Positions 1-8,505 of a stretch of 64,000 nt of DNA are shown here, piece after piece. Both the position numbers and the translations under genes were made by a program. The stretch spans positions 1 through 64,000 of the forward strand of contig JAFKLY010000009.1 of NCBI GenBank assembly GCA_017304655.1, written 5' to 3'. Source of the DNA: Sphingomonas sp. GTDB taxonomy: Bacteria; Pseudomonadota; Alphaproteobacteria; Sphingomonadales; Sphingomonadaceae. Within the stretch, counting starts at the first letter, position 1. Each line of letters opens with the position of its first letter. The notes under the pieces were generated by a model. It did no database searches. It saw nothing but the letters and a program-made list of their open reading frames with translations, and was not told the DNA's origin.

Positions 1-689
1 AGCAGCGCCGCCGGCAGGATGTCCGCCACCACGCCCTTCACATAGGCGTGGAGCTGCGCTTCCTTCTCGCCCGCGTCATAGCCCGGCGCATGCTGGGTGG
101 AGACCACGATCGCGGTCGCCGCCACCGGCGTGCCGTTCTCGAAGCGCAGGGTGACCTGGCTCTTGGCGTCCGGCTCCAGGAAGGGCGCCACGCCCGAGTG
201 ACGATCGGCGGCCATGCGCTCGAGGATCTTGTGGCTATAGTCCAGCGTCGCCGGCATCAGGTCCGGCGTCTCGTCGCAGGCGAAACCGAACATGATGCCC
301 TGGTCGCCGGCGCCCTCGTCCTTGTTGCCGCTCGCGTCCACGCCCTGCGCGATGTGCGCGCTCTGGCCGTGCAGATGGTTCTCGAAGGTCAGCGTCTGCC
401 AGTGGAAACCGTCCTGCTCATAGCCGATGTCCTTCACCGTGTTGCGGACCGCAGCCTCGATCTCGTCGAGCGCGCCGGGCGCCCACTGGCCGTTCTCATA
501 CACGCCCTTGCAGCGGATTTCGCCCGCCAGCACCACCAGCTGCGTCGTCGTCAGCGTCTCGCAGGCAATGCGCGCCTCGGGATCCTTGGAGAGGAACAGA
601 TCGACGATCGTGTCGCTGATCTGATCCGACACCTTATCGGGATGTCCTTCCGACACACTCTCGGACGTGAATAAATAACTGCTGCGCAT
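1..689 (-). CDS. metK: S-adenosylmethionine synthetase (partial, 3' end beyond window)
   Basis: Makes S-adenosylmethionine from methionine and ATP in the cytoplasm. The N-terminal 229 or so residues are present. Residues 1-25 begin [20 protein letters not shown], which carries the ATP-binding GHPDK signature; GAGDQG (the P-loop-like motif) and the FGFACDET segment follow near residues 125-140. ATG at 689 is preceded by an AAAGG-type Shine-Dalgarno. It lies downstream of lnt on the same strand, a common order in alphaproteobacteria. A palindrome at 736-755 in the 74-base gap to lnt looks like an operator for this gene. The rest of the gene lies left of position 1. Confidence 0.97.
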   Translation of the reverse strand, partial: MRSSYLFTSESVSEGHPDKVSDQISDTIVDLFLSKDPEARIACETLTTTQLVVLAGEIRCKGVYENGQWAPGALDEIEAAVRNTVKDIGYEQDGFHWQTLTFENHLHGQSAHIAQGVDASGNKDEGAGDQGIMFGFACDETPDLMPATLDYSHKILERMAADRHSGVAPFLEPDAKSQVTLRFENGTPVAATAIVVSTQHAPGYDAGEKEAQLHAYVKGVVADILPAAL

Positions 690-735
690 GAACTGCAGGA
701 CCTTTCTTCTAGCGGCTCTCTTCTGGCCGCGATTG

Positions 736-755
736 ATATAAAGAAATGTTTATGT
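736..755 (-). promoter_or_regulatory. Palindrome upstream of metK, possible SahR-type operator
   Basis: On the minus strand this reads ACATAAACATTTCTTTATAT, an AT-rich imperfect palindrome in otherwise GC-rich DNA, 47-66 bases before the metK start. From memory it agrees at most positions with the ACATAAAGATATCTTTATGT pattern attributed to SahR, the ArsR-family regulator of SAM-cycle genes. The palindrome is seen; the regulator assignment is inference. A short hairpin (GCGGC/GCCGC, 712-731) lies between it and metK. Confidence 0.45.
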
Positions 756-763
756 CGGGCGCC

Positions 764-2323
764 TTAGCGGGTGCGGCGGCCGATAGCAACGCCGCCGATG
801 AGCAAGAGCACCGCGAGCCCCAGCGGAATCCCGTTGCCGAGCCGCGCGAACAGGGTCGGCGCCATCGCGCGCGGCAGCGGTGCATCGAAGGCGCCCGCCT
901 GATGATGGCCGATCCGCGCGACCTCCCGGCCTGTCGCGTCGACCAGCGCGGAAATGCCGGTCGGTGTCGCGCGGATCACCGGCAGCCCTTCCTCGATCGC
1001 CCGCAGCCGCGCCTGTGCCAGATGCTGCGGCGGCCCCCAGCTGCCGAACCAGGCATCGTTGGACGGGTTGAACAGGAAGTCCGGCCGATGTGCCCGGTCG
1101 ACCACTTGCCCGGAGAACACGATCTCATAGCAGATCTGCACCGCCATATTGAGCGAGTCCCGCTCGCTATTGGCGGGCAGCACGAGCGTCGCCGGCCCCG
1201 GCCCCGGCCAGAAATCCACGTCACCCGGCACCAGCCGCGAGAGGCCGATGGCCGTGAGCAGCGGGCGCATCGGCAGATATTCACCATAAGGCACCAGATG
1301 CGCCTTGTCGTAGCGCCCGCGCAGGTCGCCATGCCCGTCCAGCACCCACAGGCTGTTGTTCGCGCCGGCCAGCACCGCCGGATCGATCACGCCATCCTTC
1401 TCGGCAAAGCGATATTTGTCGCCGCCGAGCATCAGCAGATCTTCCGGCCCCAGCAGCGACGCAAGGCGTCCGCGCCAGCGCGGCTCCAGGTCGAGGATCG
1501 CCGGCACCGCCGCCTCGGGCCAGAAGATCAGCCGGGGCCGCACGCCCGGCTTGCCGGAGAGCGAGGCCAGCCGTCGGAAGTTCAGCTCCTCCCGCTGCGC
1601 GTCATATTTCTCGTTCTGGTTGATGTTCGGCTGGACGACGCGAATGAGCGGACGCGCATCGGCCTCGCCCGGCGAGGGCATCTCGCCCAGCTCGTGCAGA
1701 CTGCCGCGCACGAAGCCCAGCAGCGCCACGACCAGCAGCCCGCCGAGCACGATCCCCGCCTGTCGCCATTGCCGGTGTGCACCCCACCACAGGGCGCCGC
1801 CGGCCAGCATCGCGACCAGCCCGAGCCCGTAGGTGCCGATGACGACCGCCAGCTGGTCGATCCCGGTGCCGAGCCAGATCACGCCCAGCGGATTCCAGGC
1901 AAAGCCGGTGAACAGGCTCGCGCGCAGATATTCGGTGAGCAGCCAGGCACAGGCGACGAACAGCACGAACAGCTGCGGCCGCCCGCGGCCGAGCTGCCAG
2001 CCGATCACGGCGGCCATGGCCGGGTAGATCGCGAGATAGAGCGAGAGCAGGATCACCGCCGGATAGCCCAGCCAATACGGCATGCTGTCCTGAAAGGTAA
2101 AGGCATGGGCGATCCAGTTCAGCCCCACCGTGAAGTGCCCCAGCCCGAAGGCATAGCCGATCTTCGCTGCGCCGCGCCGGTCCGGCGCCTGCCACAGCAG
2201 GTGCAGGAACAGCGCCAGCGCGCAGAGCATCGCCGGCCAGATGTGCAGCGGCGCGAAACCGATGGCAGAGACCGCCCCGGCGCCGAGCGCGATCAGCCCC
2301 GGCCGCCTGGCAAATCGCGACAT
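764..2323 (-). CDS. lnt: Apolipoprotein N-acyltransferase
   Basis: Adds the third acyl chain to the N-terminal cysteine of lipoproteins in the inner membrane. About 519 aa, normal for the family. An N-terminal multi-pass membrane region (residues 10-200) is followed by a periplasmic nitrilase domain whose triad is visible: Glu in FWPEAAVPA, Lys in KAHLVPYGEYLP and Cys in QICYEIVF. A final helix precedes the stop. I chose ATG at 2323 because CAGGA lies 7-8 bases before it; in-frame codons at 2371 (ATG) and 2395 (TTG) have no Shine-Dalgarno. It lies between a DedA-like gene and metK, all on the minus strand. Confidence 0.95.
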   Translation of the reverse strand: MSRFARRPGLIALGAGAVSAIGFAPLHIWPAMLCALALFLHLLWQAPDRRGAAKIGYAFGLGHFTVGLNWIAHAFTFQDSMPYWLGYPAVILLSLYLAIYPAMAAVIGWQLGRGRPQLFVLFVACAWLLTEYLRASLFTGFAWNPLGVIWLGTGIDQLAVVIGTYGLGLVAMLAGGALWWGAHRQWRQAGIVLGGLLVVALLGFVRGSLHELGEMPSPGEADARPLIRVVQPNINQNEKYDAQREELNFRRLASLSGKPGVRPRLIFWPEAAVPAILDLEPRWRGRLASLLGPEDLLMLGGDKYRFAEKDGVIDPAVLAGANNSLWVLDGHGDLRGRYDKAHLVPYGEYLPMRPLLTAIGLSRLVPGDVDFWPGPGPATLVLPANSERDSLNMAVQICYEIVFSGQVVDRAHRPDFLFNPSNDAWFGSWGPPQHLAQARLRAIEEGLPVIRATPTGISALVDATGREVARIGHHQAGAFDAPLPRAMAPTLFARLGNGIPLGLAVLLLIGGVAIGRRTR

Positions 2324-2407
2324 TCCCGCGTCCTGATCGGTCGTTTCAAGTCTGGCCACGGGTGCTCCCATCGGTCGGTTTGATGACGGTTGCAATCGCG
2401 CTGCGGA

Positions 2408-3052
2408 TCAGCGGCCGACAATCTGTTCCATCGTCGCGCGGCTGCATGTGTCGTTGGCCTTGCCGCTGCCGCCGCCCAGCATCCCCGCCGCCAGCACGCC
2501 GCCGACCACCAGGATGGCGAACGCCGCCGTGATCCAGCCGAGATAGCGCTCCAGATAGACCTTGATCGGCGCCCCGAACTTCCAGAACAGCGCACCGACC
2601 AGCACGAACTGCATGCCGCGCGAGAGGACGCTGGCCCAGATGAACGTGAACAGCGGCAGGCCGATGAAGCCCGCCGTGATGGTGATGAGCTTGAACGGAA
2701 TGGGCGTCGCGCCCTTCACCAGAATGATCTCAGCGCCATAATCGCGCAGATAGCAGGCCGCCTTGGGGAAGCTCTGGGTGAGGCCGAGCCAGTTCAGCAG
2801 GCTCACACCCACCGCCTCGAACAGAAAGTGCCCGATCGCATAGCCAAGCAGCCCGCCCGCGACGGATGCGACCGTGCAGACGATCCCATAACGCAGCGCC
2901 TTGTTGGGCCGCGCCAGACACATCAGCCCGAGCAGGGGATGTGGCGGGATGGGAAAAAAGCTCGATTCCAGGAACGAGAAGGCGATCAGCCACCATTCGG
3001 CGTGGCGGTGCGCGGCCTTGGCCAGCGTCCATTGATAGAGGCGATGCAGCAT
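2408..3052 (-). CDS. YqaA/DedA-family (VTT domain) membrane protein
   Basis: A 214-aa integral membrane protein of the DedA/SNARE-associated family. The VTT-domain pattern is visible: ESSFFPIPPHPLL, then G-rich helices (GGLLGYAIGH), then KGATPIPFKLITITAG, the conserved proline-containing re-entrant segment. Members of this superfamily are undecaprenyl-phosphate or phospholipid translocases, or act in envelope homeostasis; the YqaA branch has no assigned substrate. ATG at 3052 places the first hydrophobic segment normally; the frame extends upstream to 3148 but without a convincing start. It lies 84 bases upstream of lnt on the same strand and may be co-transcribed with it. Confidence 0.85.
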   Translation of the reverse strand: MLHRLYQWTLAKAAHRHAEWWLIAFSFLESSFFPIPPHPLLGLMCLARPNKALRYGIVCTVASVAGGLLGYAIGHFLFEAVGVSLLNWLGLTQSFPKAACYLRDYGAEIILVKGATPIPFKLITITAGFIGLPLFTFIWASVLSRGMQFVLVGALFWKFGAPIKVYLERYLGWITAAFAILVVGGVLAAGMLGGGSGKANDTCSRATMEQIVGR

Positions 3053-3180
3053 CGGGCGCGCTGATAGCCGCTTTAGCCGGGCGGCGCCAGAAGCAGCGCT
3101 GCCAAATTTCCGATCTGCCAATGCGTGGTCGGCCCCCGTGATCGCCAAGGACCACGAGCCGCCCGTTCCAGGAGCGCCGC

Positions 3181-3795
3181 CTAGTCGGCGCCGTCGAGAT
3201 AGCCGAACACTGCCCGGCCGACGCGCCGGGCCAGCGCCGGTTGATCCCGCTCCGCTTGCTCACCGGCCGCGTCGACCATGCCCTTGATGATCGCTAGCAC
3301 ATCCTGCGCGGCGAGATCGACATCGGGTGGCTGGCGCAGATCGGCGCGAGCCAGGACCTCGCGCAGGATCGCCCGCAAGCGCCCGGTCACGAAAAGCGTG
3401 TCCTTATCGAGCGGCAGGCGCGCCTCTTCCACGTCCAGCAACCGGGCGAGAACCGGCCGGCGCAGCTGATGGGACACGGCGGACGCAATCAGGTCGCTTA
3501 GCGCAGCGCGTCCGGTTGGCGCGGCAAGTGCCCTCTCCCACTCGGTGATGAGCAGCGAGGTTTCCCGCACGATCAGCGCGCCAAGCAGCGCCTCCTTGCC
3601 GCCGAAATATTGGTAGAGCGACCCGATGCTCACCCCGGCCCGCTCGGCCACCGCGTTAGTGGTGAAGCCGCCGAGTCCCGCCTGCTCCAGAATGCGAGCC
3701 GCCGCTTCCACAATGACGCTCACCGTCTCGGCAGAGCGCGCCTGTTTGGGCGCTTTGCGCAGGTCCGGGCGATGCTGGGCGGAGGCAGGGGGCAT
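3181..3795 (-). CDS. TetR/AcrR family transcriptional regulator
   Basis: A 204-aa repressor. The N-terminal helix-turn-helix is clear: AAARILEQAGLGGFTTNAVAERAGVS followed by IGSLYQYFGGKEAL, the TetR recognition helix. The C-terminal ligand domain is of the QacR/AcrR helical type with no recognisable ligand signature. ATG at 3795 is preferred; an in-frame TTG at 3816 would lie inside the operator palindrome. It is divergent from the darcynin gene at 3872, with a 24-bp inverted repeat between the two genes, so it probably represses itself and its neighbour. Confidence 0.92.
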   Translation of the reverse strand: MPPASAQHRPDLRKAPKQARSAETVSVIVEAAARILEQAGLGGFTTNAVAERAGVSIGSLYQYFGGKEALLGALIVRETSLLITEWERALAAPTGRAALSDLIASAVSHQLRRPVLARLLDVEEARLPLDKDTLFVTGRLRAILREVLARADLRQPPDVDLAAQDVLAIIKGMVDAAGEQAERDQPALARRVGRAVFGYLDGAD

Positions 3796-3814
3796 GGCTG
3801 GAATGCGAGTAGCC

Positions 3815-3838
3815 AATTGTGAGCGATTGCTCGCAATT
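3815..3838. promoter_or_regulatory. 24-bp inverted repeat, likely TetR operator
   Basis: The palindrome AATTGtGAGCgA/TtGCTCgCAATT has 10 of 12 base pairs matching and lies in the 76-base gap between the divergent TetR gene and the darcynin gene, 20 bases before the TetR start. Its size and position are typical of TetR-family operators. The binding itself is inference. Confidence 0.75.
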
Positions 3839-3871
3839 TAGCGGCGTCAGACACCAAAGCAAGGATGCACA

Positions 3872-4234
3872 ATGACGACGCAGAATACTCCCTTCGACCC
3901 CATGCTGACTGTCTTCATGCTGGTCAAAACCTCCCCGGAATGGCTCGGCTTCCCCGTGGAAAAACGGTTCGCGCTCCTCGCCGAACATTTCACGCCGATC
4001 CTGCGCAAGCACGCCGCCGCCGTGTCCCTCCGGTTCTTCGACGTGGAGTTTTATTCGGCCCGCGTGACCGACATCTGGATGTGGGACGCCAAGGACCATC
4101 ATGCCTACGAGCTTCTGGTCGAGGATCTGCGGGAAACCGCTTTCTGGGACCGCTATTTCGAGATCGTCGAGATACTCTCCGGCGTCGAGAATGCCTATGC
4201 GAAGAACTATGATCGGCCGACCATCAATGCCTGA
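3872..4234 (+). CDS. Darcynin family protein
   Basis: A 120-aa soluble protein that matches the darcynin family (a small domain of unknown function, usually about 100 aa). The characteristic core runs from LTVFMLVKTSPEWL through the Trp/Phe-rich middle (FYSARVTDIWMWDA) to ETAFWDRYFEIVEI, near residues 12-100. The fold resembles ferredoxin-like alpha/beta barrel dimers, but no reaction is known. It is divergently transcribed from a TetR regulator, which suggests inducible expression in response to a small molecule. GC content is slightly lower than in its neighbours. Confidence 0.85.
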   Translation: MTTQNTPFDPMLTVFMLVKTSPEWLGFPVEKRFALLAEHFTPILRKHAAAVSLRFFDVEFYSARVTDIWMWDAKDHHAYELLVEDLRETAFWDRYFEIVEILSGVENAYAKNYDRPTINA

Positions 4235-4288
4235 TGGCGCGGTTTTGTCAGCGCAGGCTTGACCCCCATGGTCGTCGCCTCTCTGAGC

Positions 4289-4313
4289 GTCGGGGCGTTT
4301 ATGCCGCCCCGAC
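4289..4313. other. Perfect 9-bp hairpin spanning the ubiA stop codon
   Basis: GTCGGGGCG and CGCCCCGAC flank a 7-base loop, and the TAA stop of ubiA lies in the loop. Neither strand has a T-run after the stem, so it may be an RNA end or stability structure between the convergent darcynin and ubiA genes and not a classical terminator. Confidence 0.45.
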
Positions 4314-5210
4314 CGCCAGACAGGCGAGGAACATCAGCAGGCCTGCCCATCGGTTCGAGCGGAACTTGACCAGCGGATCGGCGCCATCTTCCCGCAGCGT
4401 CCCGACTTGCCAGAGGAAGTGCAGCGCGAGTGGTGCCAAGGCGAGCAGCGCGATCCAGACCGGCTGGATCATCCAGAACGCGCCGCCCCACAACAGCAGT
4501 GCCGCGCCAAAGCAGACGCCGACCCCGGCCCGCACATGCCGCCCCATCGAGCGCGCGCTGGAGCCGATGCCGACCAGCGCGTCATCCTCGCGGTCCTGCA
4601 GCGCATAGATCGTGTCGTAGCCGATGCACCAGAAGAAGGCGCCGGCATAGAGCATCAGCCCCGCCGCATTCATCCCGCCCGTCACTTCGACCCACGCGGT
4701 CGGCGCCGCCCAGGTAAAGACGAGCCCCAGCCACGCCTGCGGCCAGCCGGTGATCCGCTTCATGAACGGATAGGCCGCAACCAGCGCCAGGCTGCCCAGC
4801 GCGACCAGCTCAGCCTGCCAGCGCAATTGCAGCAGCACGATCAGGCCGACGAAGCACAGCGTCAGCAGCCACGCCCAGCCGGCCTTGAGCGACACCGCGC
4901 CGCTCGCCATCGGCCGGTTCGCCGTGCGCGCCACCTTCGCGTCCAGATCGCGGTCGACAATGTCGTTATACACGCAGCCAGCGCCGCGCATCGCGATGCT
5001 GCCGAGCAGGAACCAGAGCAGCAGCGGCCAGCGCTGCGGCAGACCGCCCGCCAGCGCGATGCCCCACGCGCCGGGCCAGAAGAGCAGCCACCAGCCAATC
5101 GGCCGATCGAAGCGCGCCAGCATCGCATAAGGCCGCGCGGCACGGGGCAGCAGGCGCAGCAGGCCCTTTGCCTCGGTATCGGGAACCCCTTCGATCACCC
5201 CAGCCGCCAT
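4299..5210 (-). CDS. ubiA: 4-hydroxybenzoate polyprenyltransferase
   Basis: Joins the polyprenyl tail to 4-hydroxybenzoate in ubiquinone synthesis, in the inner membrane. About 303 aa with eight or nine hydrophobic segments. Both Asp-rich prenyl-diphosphate motifs are present: NDIVDRDLD in the first half and YDTIYALQDREDD in the second. RFDRPIGWWLLFWP at the N-terminal helix is typical of UbiA. ATG at 5210 or 5246 could be the start (the latter adds 12 residues); neither Shine-Dalgarno is strong. It is divergent from rsmE, with 72 bases between the starts. Confidence 0.93.
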   Translation of the reverse strand: MAAGVIEGVPDTEAKGLLRLLPRAARPYAMLARFDRPIGWWLLFWPGAWGIALAGGLPQRWPLLLWFLLGSIAMRGAGCVYNDIVDRDLDAKVARTANRPMASGAVSLKAGWAWLLTLCFVGLIVLLQLRWQAELVALGSLALVAAYPFMKRITGWPQAWLGLVFTWAAPTAWVEVTGGMNAAGLMLYAGAFFWCIGYDTIYALQDREDDALVGIGSSARSMGRHVRAGVGVCFGAALLLWGGAFWMIQPVWIALLALAPLALHFLWQVGTLREDGADPLVKFRSNRWAGLLMFLACLAVGAA

Positions 5211-5282
5211 GCTTGCCCACTCGACTCCGCGTGCATCGCCCGGCATGGACGGTGCGCCGCCTCGCCCTACAGAAAGGACCGC

Positions 5283-6044
5283 ATGCCCGCCACCCCCGCC
5301 TGGCCACCGCGCAGCGCCCCGCGCCTCTATGTCGAGGCCACGCTTGGCCCGGACGTCGCCGTGCCGCTCGATGGCAATGGCGCGCATTATCTGCTCTCGG
5401 TGATGCGGGTGCGGGATGGCGACATCGTGCTGCTGTTCGATGGGCAGTCTGGCGAATGGGCAGCGGTGGCCGAGCAGGTGCGCAAGCGCGATCTCGTCCT
5501 GCGCTGCACGCAGCAGACCCGCCCGCTCGAATCCGTGCCGGATTTCTGGCTCTGCGCCGCGCCGATCAAGAAGGGGCGGATCGATCTCGTGGCCGAGAAG
5601 GCCTGCGAACTGGGCGTGGCCCGGCTGGTGCCCGTGCGCACCGAGCGCAGCGTGGTCGACAAGGTCAATCTCGATCGGCTGCGCGCCCATCTGGTCGAGG
5701 CCGCCGAGCAATGCGGCCGCACCGCCCTGCCCGATCTTGCCGACATGGTCACCCTGCCGGCATTGCTCGAGTCATGGCCGGAGGACCGCGTCCTGTTCTT
5801 CGCCGATGAGACCGGCGGGCTGACTATGGACCAGTGCTTCGCCGCCAATCCCGGCCCCGCCGCCTTGCTCGTCGGCCCGGAAGGCGGTTTCACCCCGGCC
5901 GAGCGCGATCGCATCCGCGCCCTGCCGCAGGCCCGGCCGATCTCGCTTGGCCCGCGCATCCTGCGCGCGGAAACCGCCGCCATTGCCGCCACTGCCTGCT
6001 GGATGGCGGCCAATGGCGACTGGACGCGTTGCGAAACGAAATGA
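5283..6044 (+). CDS. rsmE: 16S rRNA (uracil-1498-N3)-methyltransferase
   Basis: Methylates U1498 of 16S rRNA. 253 aa, usual length for the SPOUT-class RsmE family. The N-terminal PUA-like domain (residues 15-75, with HYLLSVMRVRDGD) is followed by the knotted SAM domain, with LLVGPEGGFTPAE and LGPRILRAETAAIAA as the signature SAM-binding loops near residues 195-240. ATG at 5283 has GAAAGG nine bases upstream; the frame is open far upstream but that part lies antisense to ubiA. gshA follows 69 bases later on the same strand. Confidence 0.95.
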   Translation: MPATPAWPPRSAPRLYVEATLGPDVAVPLDGNGAHYLLSVMRVRDGDIVLLFDGQSGEWAAVAEQVRKRDLVLRCTQQTRPLESVPDFWLCAAPIKKGRIDLVAEKACELGVARLVPVRTERSVVDKVNLDRLRAHLVEAAEQCGRTALPDLADMVTLPALLESWPEDRVLFFADETGGLTMDQCFAANPGPAALLVGPEGGFTPAERDRIRALPQARPISLGPRILRAETAAIAATACWMAANGDWTRCETK

Positions 6045-6113
6045 AATGAAATTGCGTGGCTGCGGCAAAACCCTTATGGGCGCGCCGGGCATGGATGAGG
6101 ATATGAGACGGGT

Positions 6114-7499
6114 ATGAGCACGCGCACGGAAACGGCTGGCGACGACCCGTTCATCGAGTCGCGCGAGCAGCTCATCCGCCCGTTCGAAAAGGGCGAGAAG
6201 CCGGCCGACCGCTGGAAGATCGGCACCGAGCACGAGAAGTTCGTCTATCGCACCGCCGATTATCGCGCGCCCTCCTATGACGAGCCGGGCGGCATCCGCG
6301 ATTTGCTCGAGGGGCTGCGGACCTATGGCTGGGAGCCGGTCGAGGAAGGCGGCAAGATGATCGCGCTGGCTGGCGACGATGGCACGATCAGCCTGGAACC
6401 AGCCGGCCAGCTCGAACTCTCCGGTGCCCCGCTCGACAATCTGCATGAGACTTGCGCCGAGACCGGCCGCCACCTCACGCAGGTCAAGGCGATCGGCGAC
6501 AAGCTCGGCCTCGGCTTCCTCGGCCTTGGCATGTGGCCGGACAAGACCCGCGCCGAGCTGCCGATCATGCCCAAGGGCCGCTATGCCATCATGCTGCGCC
6601 ACATGCCGCGCGTTGGCTCGCTGGGTCTCGACATGATGCTGCGCACCTGCACCATTCAGGTGAATCTCGATTATTCGAGCGAGGCGCGCATGGCGAAGAT
6701 GTTCCGCGTCTCCCTCGCGCTGCAACCGCTGGCGACGGCGCTGTTCGCCAACTCGCCCTTCACCGAAGGCAAGCCCAATGGCTTCCTCTCCTTCCGCAGC
6801 CACATCTGGTCGGATACCGATCCCGCGCGCACCGGCATGCTGCCTTTCGTGTTCGAGGATGGCTTCGGCTACGAGCGCTACGCCGACTATGCGCTCGACG
6901 TGCCGATGTATTTCGTGTTCCGCGACGGCAAATATATCGACGCGGCCGGTCAGAGCTTCCGCGATTTCCTCGCCGGCAAGCTCCCCGCCCTGCCCGGCGA
7001 GCTGCCGCGCGCGTCCGACTGGGTGGATCATCTCTCCACCGCCTTCCCGGAAGTGCGGATGAAGAGCTTCCTCGAAATGCGCGGCGCCGATGGCGGCCCG
7101 TGGAGCCGCATCTGCGCGCTGCCCGCCTTCTGGGTCGGCCTGCTTTATGACGACGCCGCGCTCGATGCCGCCTGGGATGTCGTCAAGGACTGGACGATGG
7201 AAGAGCGCGAGACGCTGCGTTCGGAAGTCCCGCGCCTTGGCCTCGATGCGCCGATCGGCGCCGCATCGGGCAGCAACCGCACGCTGCGCGACATCGCCGG
7301 GCGGGTACTCGACATCGCACGCGCTGGCCTCACTGCTCGCGCCCGCCTGAACGGCGTCGGCGACAATGAAACCGGCTATCTCGCGTCCCTCGATGAAGTG
7401 GTCGCCAGCGGTCGCACCCACGCCGAGCGGATGCTCGAACGCTACCGCACGGCCTGGAATGGCGACATCAGCCACGTCTATGCGGAAGAGAGCTTCTAG
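6114..7499 (+). CDS. gshA: Glutamate-cysteine ligase
   Basis: Makes gamma-glutamylcysteine, the first step of glutathione synthesis. 461 aa, the length of the alphaproteobacterial/plant-type GCL (GCS2-like) and not of the enterobacterial form. Visible family signatures include IGTEHEKF (ATP/Mg-binding Glu cluster), EPAGQLELSGAPL, CTIQVNLDYSSE and SFLEMRGADGGPW. Start ATG at 6114 directly follows a GAGACGGG stretch. It follows rsmE with a short gap, so the two may share a transcript. A GC-rich hairpin at 7529-7549 lies after the stop. Confidence 0.95.
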   Translation: MSTRTETAGDDPFIESREQLIRPFEKGEKPADRWKIGTEHEKFVYRTADYRAPSYDEPGGIRDLLEGLRTYGWEPVEEGGKMIALAGDDGTISLEPAGQLELSGAPLDNLHETCAETGRHLTQVKAIGDKLGLGFLGLGMWPDKTRAELPIMPKGRYAIMLRHMPRVGSLGLDMMLRTCTIQVNLDYSSEARMAKMFRVSLALQPLATALFANSPFTEGKPNGFLSFRSHIWSDTDPARTGMLPFVFEDGFGYERYADYALDVPMYFVFRDGKYIDAAGQSFRDFLAGKLPALPGELPRASDWVDHLSTAFPEVRMKSFLEMRGADGGPWSRICALPAFWVGLLYDDAALDAAWDVVKDWTMEERETLRSEVPRLGLDAPIGAASGSNRTLRDIAGRVLDIARAGLTARARLNGVGDNETGYLASLDEVVASGRTHAERMLERYRTAWNGDISHVYAEESF

Positions 7500-7528
7500 G
7501 TCGGTCTGAAAGCCGGAAGTCGATCATC

Positions 7529-7549
7529 GGGGGCCACGCGCTGGCCCCT
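7529..7549. terminator. Hairpin between convergent gshA and DUF1345 genes
   Basis: GGGGCCA (7530-7536) and TGGCCCC (7542-7548) flank the loop CGCGC. There is no T-run on either strand, so assignment as a terminator rests on its position between two convergent genes. Confidence 0.4.
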
Positions 7550-7579
7550 CATGCCGCTCGGCTGACCGGCGCGGATGGT

Positions 7580-8230
7580 TCAGCCGCCGCTGCTCCCGAG
7601 AATATTGATAGTGAACGCCACGATGCCGAGGTTGAAGATGAACGCGGCAAAACAGTGAAACAGCGCGACACGGCGGATCTGCGCGTCGGTGATGTCCACG
7701 TCGCTGGTCTGGAAGGTCATGCCGAGCGTGAAGGAAAAATAGGCGAAGTCCCAATAATCGGGCTCGTCACGCGACGGGAAGGTGAGGCCACCACGATCCG
7801 CACCGGATTTGCCATGCCGATAGAACAGATAGGCGTAGTGGAACGTGTAGACGAGGTTTGAGAACAGCCAGGCAAGCAGCAGCGTCGTCACGACGAGGCC
7901 CAGCATCGCCTGAGACGGGCCTTTGCCGTAGCGAAGCTCCCCGGCCACCACCGACAGCACCACAAGCATGACAATGCTCGTCATCACCAGGATGAGCGTG
8001 CGATTGGCGTCATTGCGCCGGCTGTGCTCCCGCATCCGCACGGCATCATGCTTGAAGAGCGGCGGCATGGTGGCCAGAAAGGCGAGCGCGGCAAGATCGA
8101 ACCCGACCATCACGCCGATGACATGCCCGAAGGCCAACGACAGCGGCCCGATGCTCGCGCACATCAGCAGGAACAGGGCATAGCGCCAGGGCAGGACTGC
8201 GCGACGGCCTGATGCGTCAGCCATCGCCAT
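7580..8230 (-). CDS. DUF1345 family membrane protein
   Basis: A 216-aa inner-membrane protein with about five hydrophobic helices: residues 12-32, 36-55, 80-100, 110-135 and 185-212. The stretch EPDYWDFAYFSFTLGMTFQTSDV is the hallmark of DUF1345, whose function is unknown; the family resembles the pore region of K+ channels without the selectivity filter. ATG at 8230 has GGGG just upstream; ATG at 8224 is also possible. It converges on gshA. The 275 bases upstream, to the aldo/keto reductase start, show no other feature. Confidence 0.85.
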   Translation of the reverse strand: MAMADASGRRAVLPWRYALFLLMCASIGPLSLAFGHVIGVMVGFDLAALAFLATMPPLFKHDAVRMREHSRRNDANRTLILVMTSIVMLVVLSVVAGELRYGKGPSQAMLGLVVTTLLLAWLFSNLVYTFHYAYLFYRHGKSGADRGGLTFPSRDEPDYWDFAYFSFTLGMTFQTSDVDITDAQIRRVALFHCFAAFIFNLGIVAFTINILGSSGG

Positions 8231-8505
8231 GACCCCAGGTTCGGCGCGCGGCACGAGTAGCGCGCCCATCCGGAAAACGGCCTTGCTTGCGCAGGACGGA
8301 CCAACGGTCATGAGGCCTGATCACGAAACCTCCCACGCAAAACCACCCGCTCGTCGCAATCATTGGCCGAGCGGCCCGAACGCCTTCATGACAGGCCATG
8401 TGCCTATTGGATAGCCCGCAGACCAACGTGCCGAAAGCGTTGCCTGCAAACGCGCCTCTCCGGTAAACCGTTCCCTTCTCCAGCCCCTCACCGGAGTCCG
8501 CCATC

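Noticed and set aside
746-2383. Long plus-strand open frame opposite lnt
   Set aside because: Low-complexity Arg/Gln/Pro-rich shadow of the lnt gene; lnt has all catalytic residues.
4407-5282. Open frame upstream of rsmE as a possible N-terminal extension
   Set aside because: It lies antisense to ubiA and its sequence has no protein family features; ATG 5283 has a good ribosome site and matches the family start.
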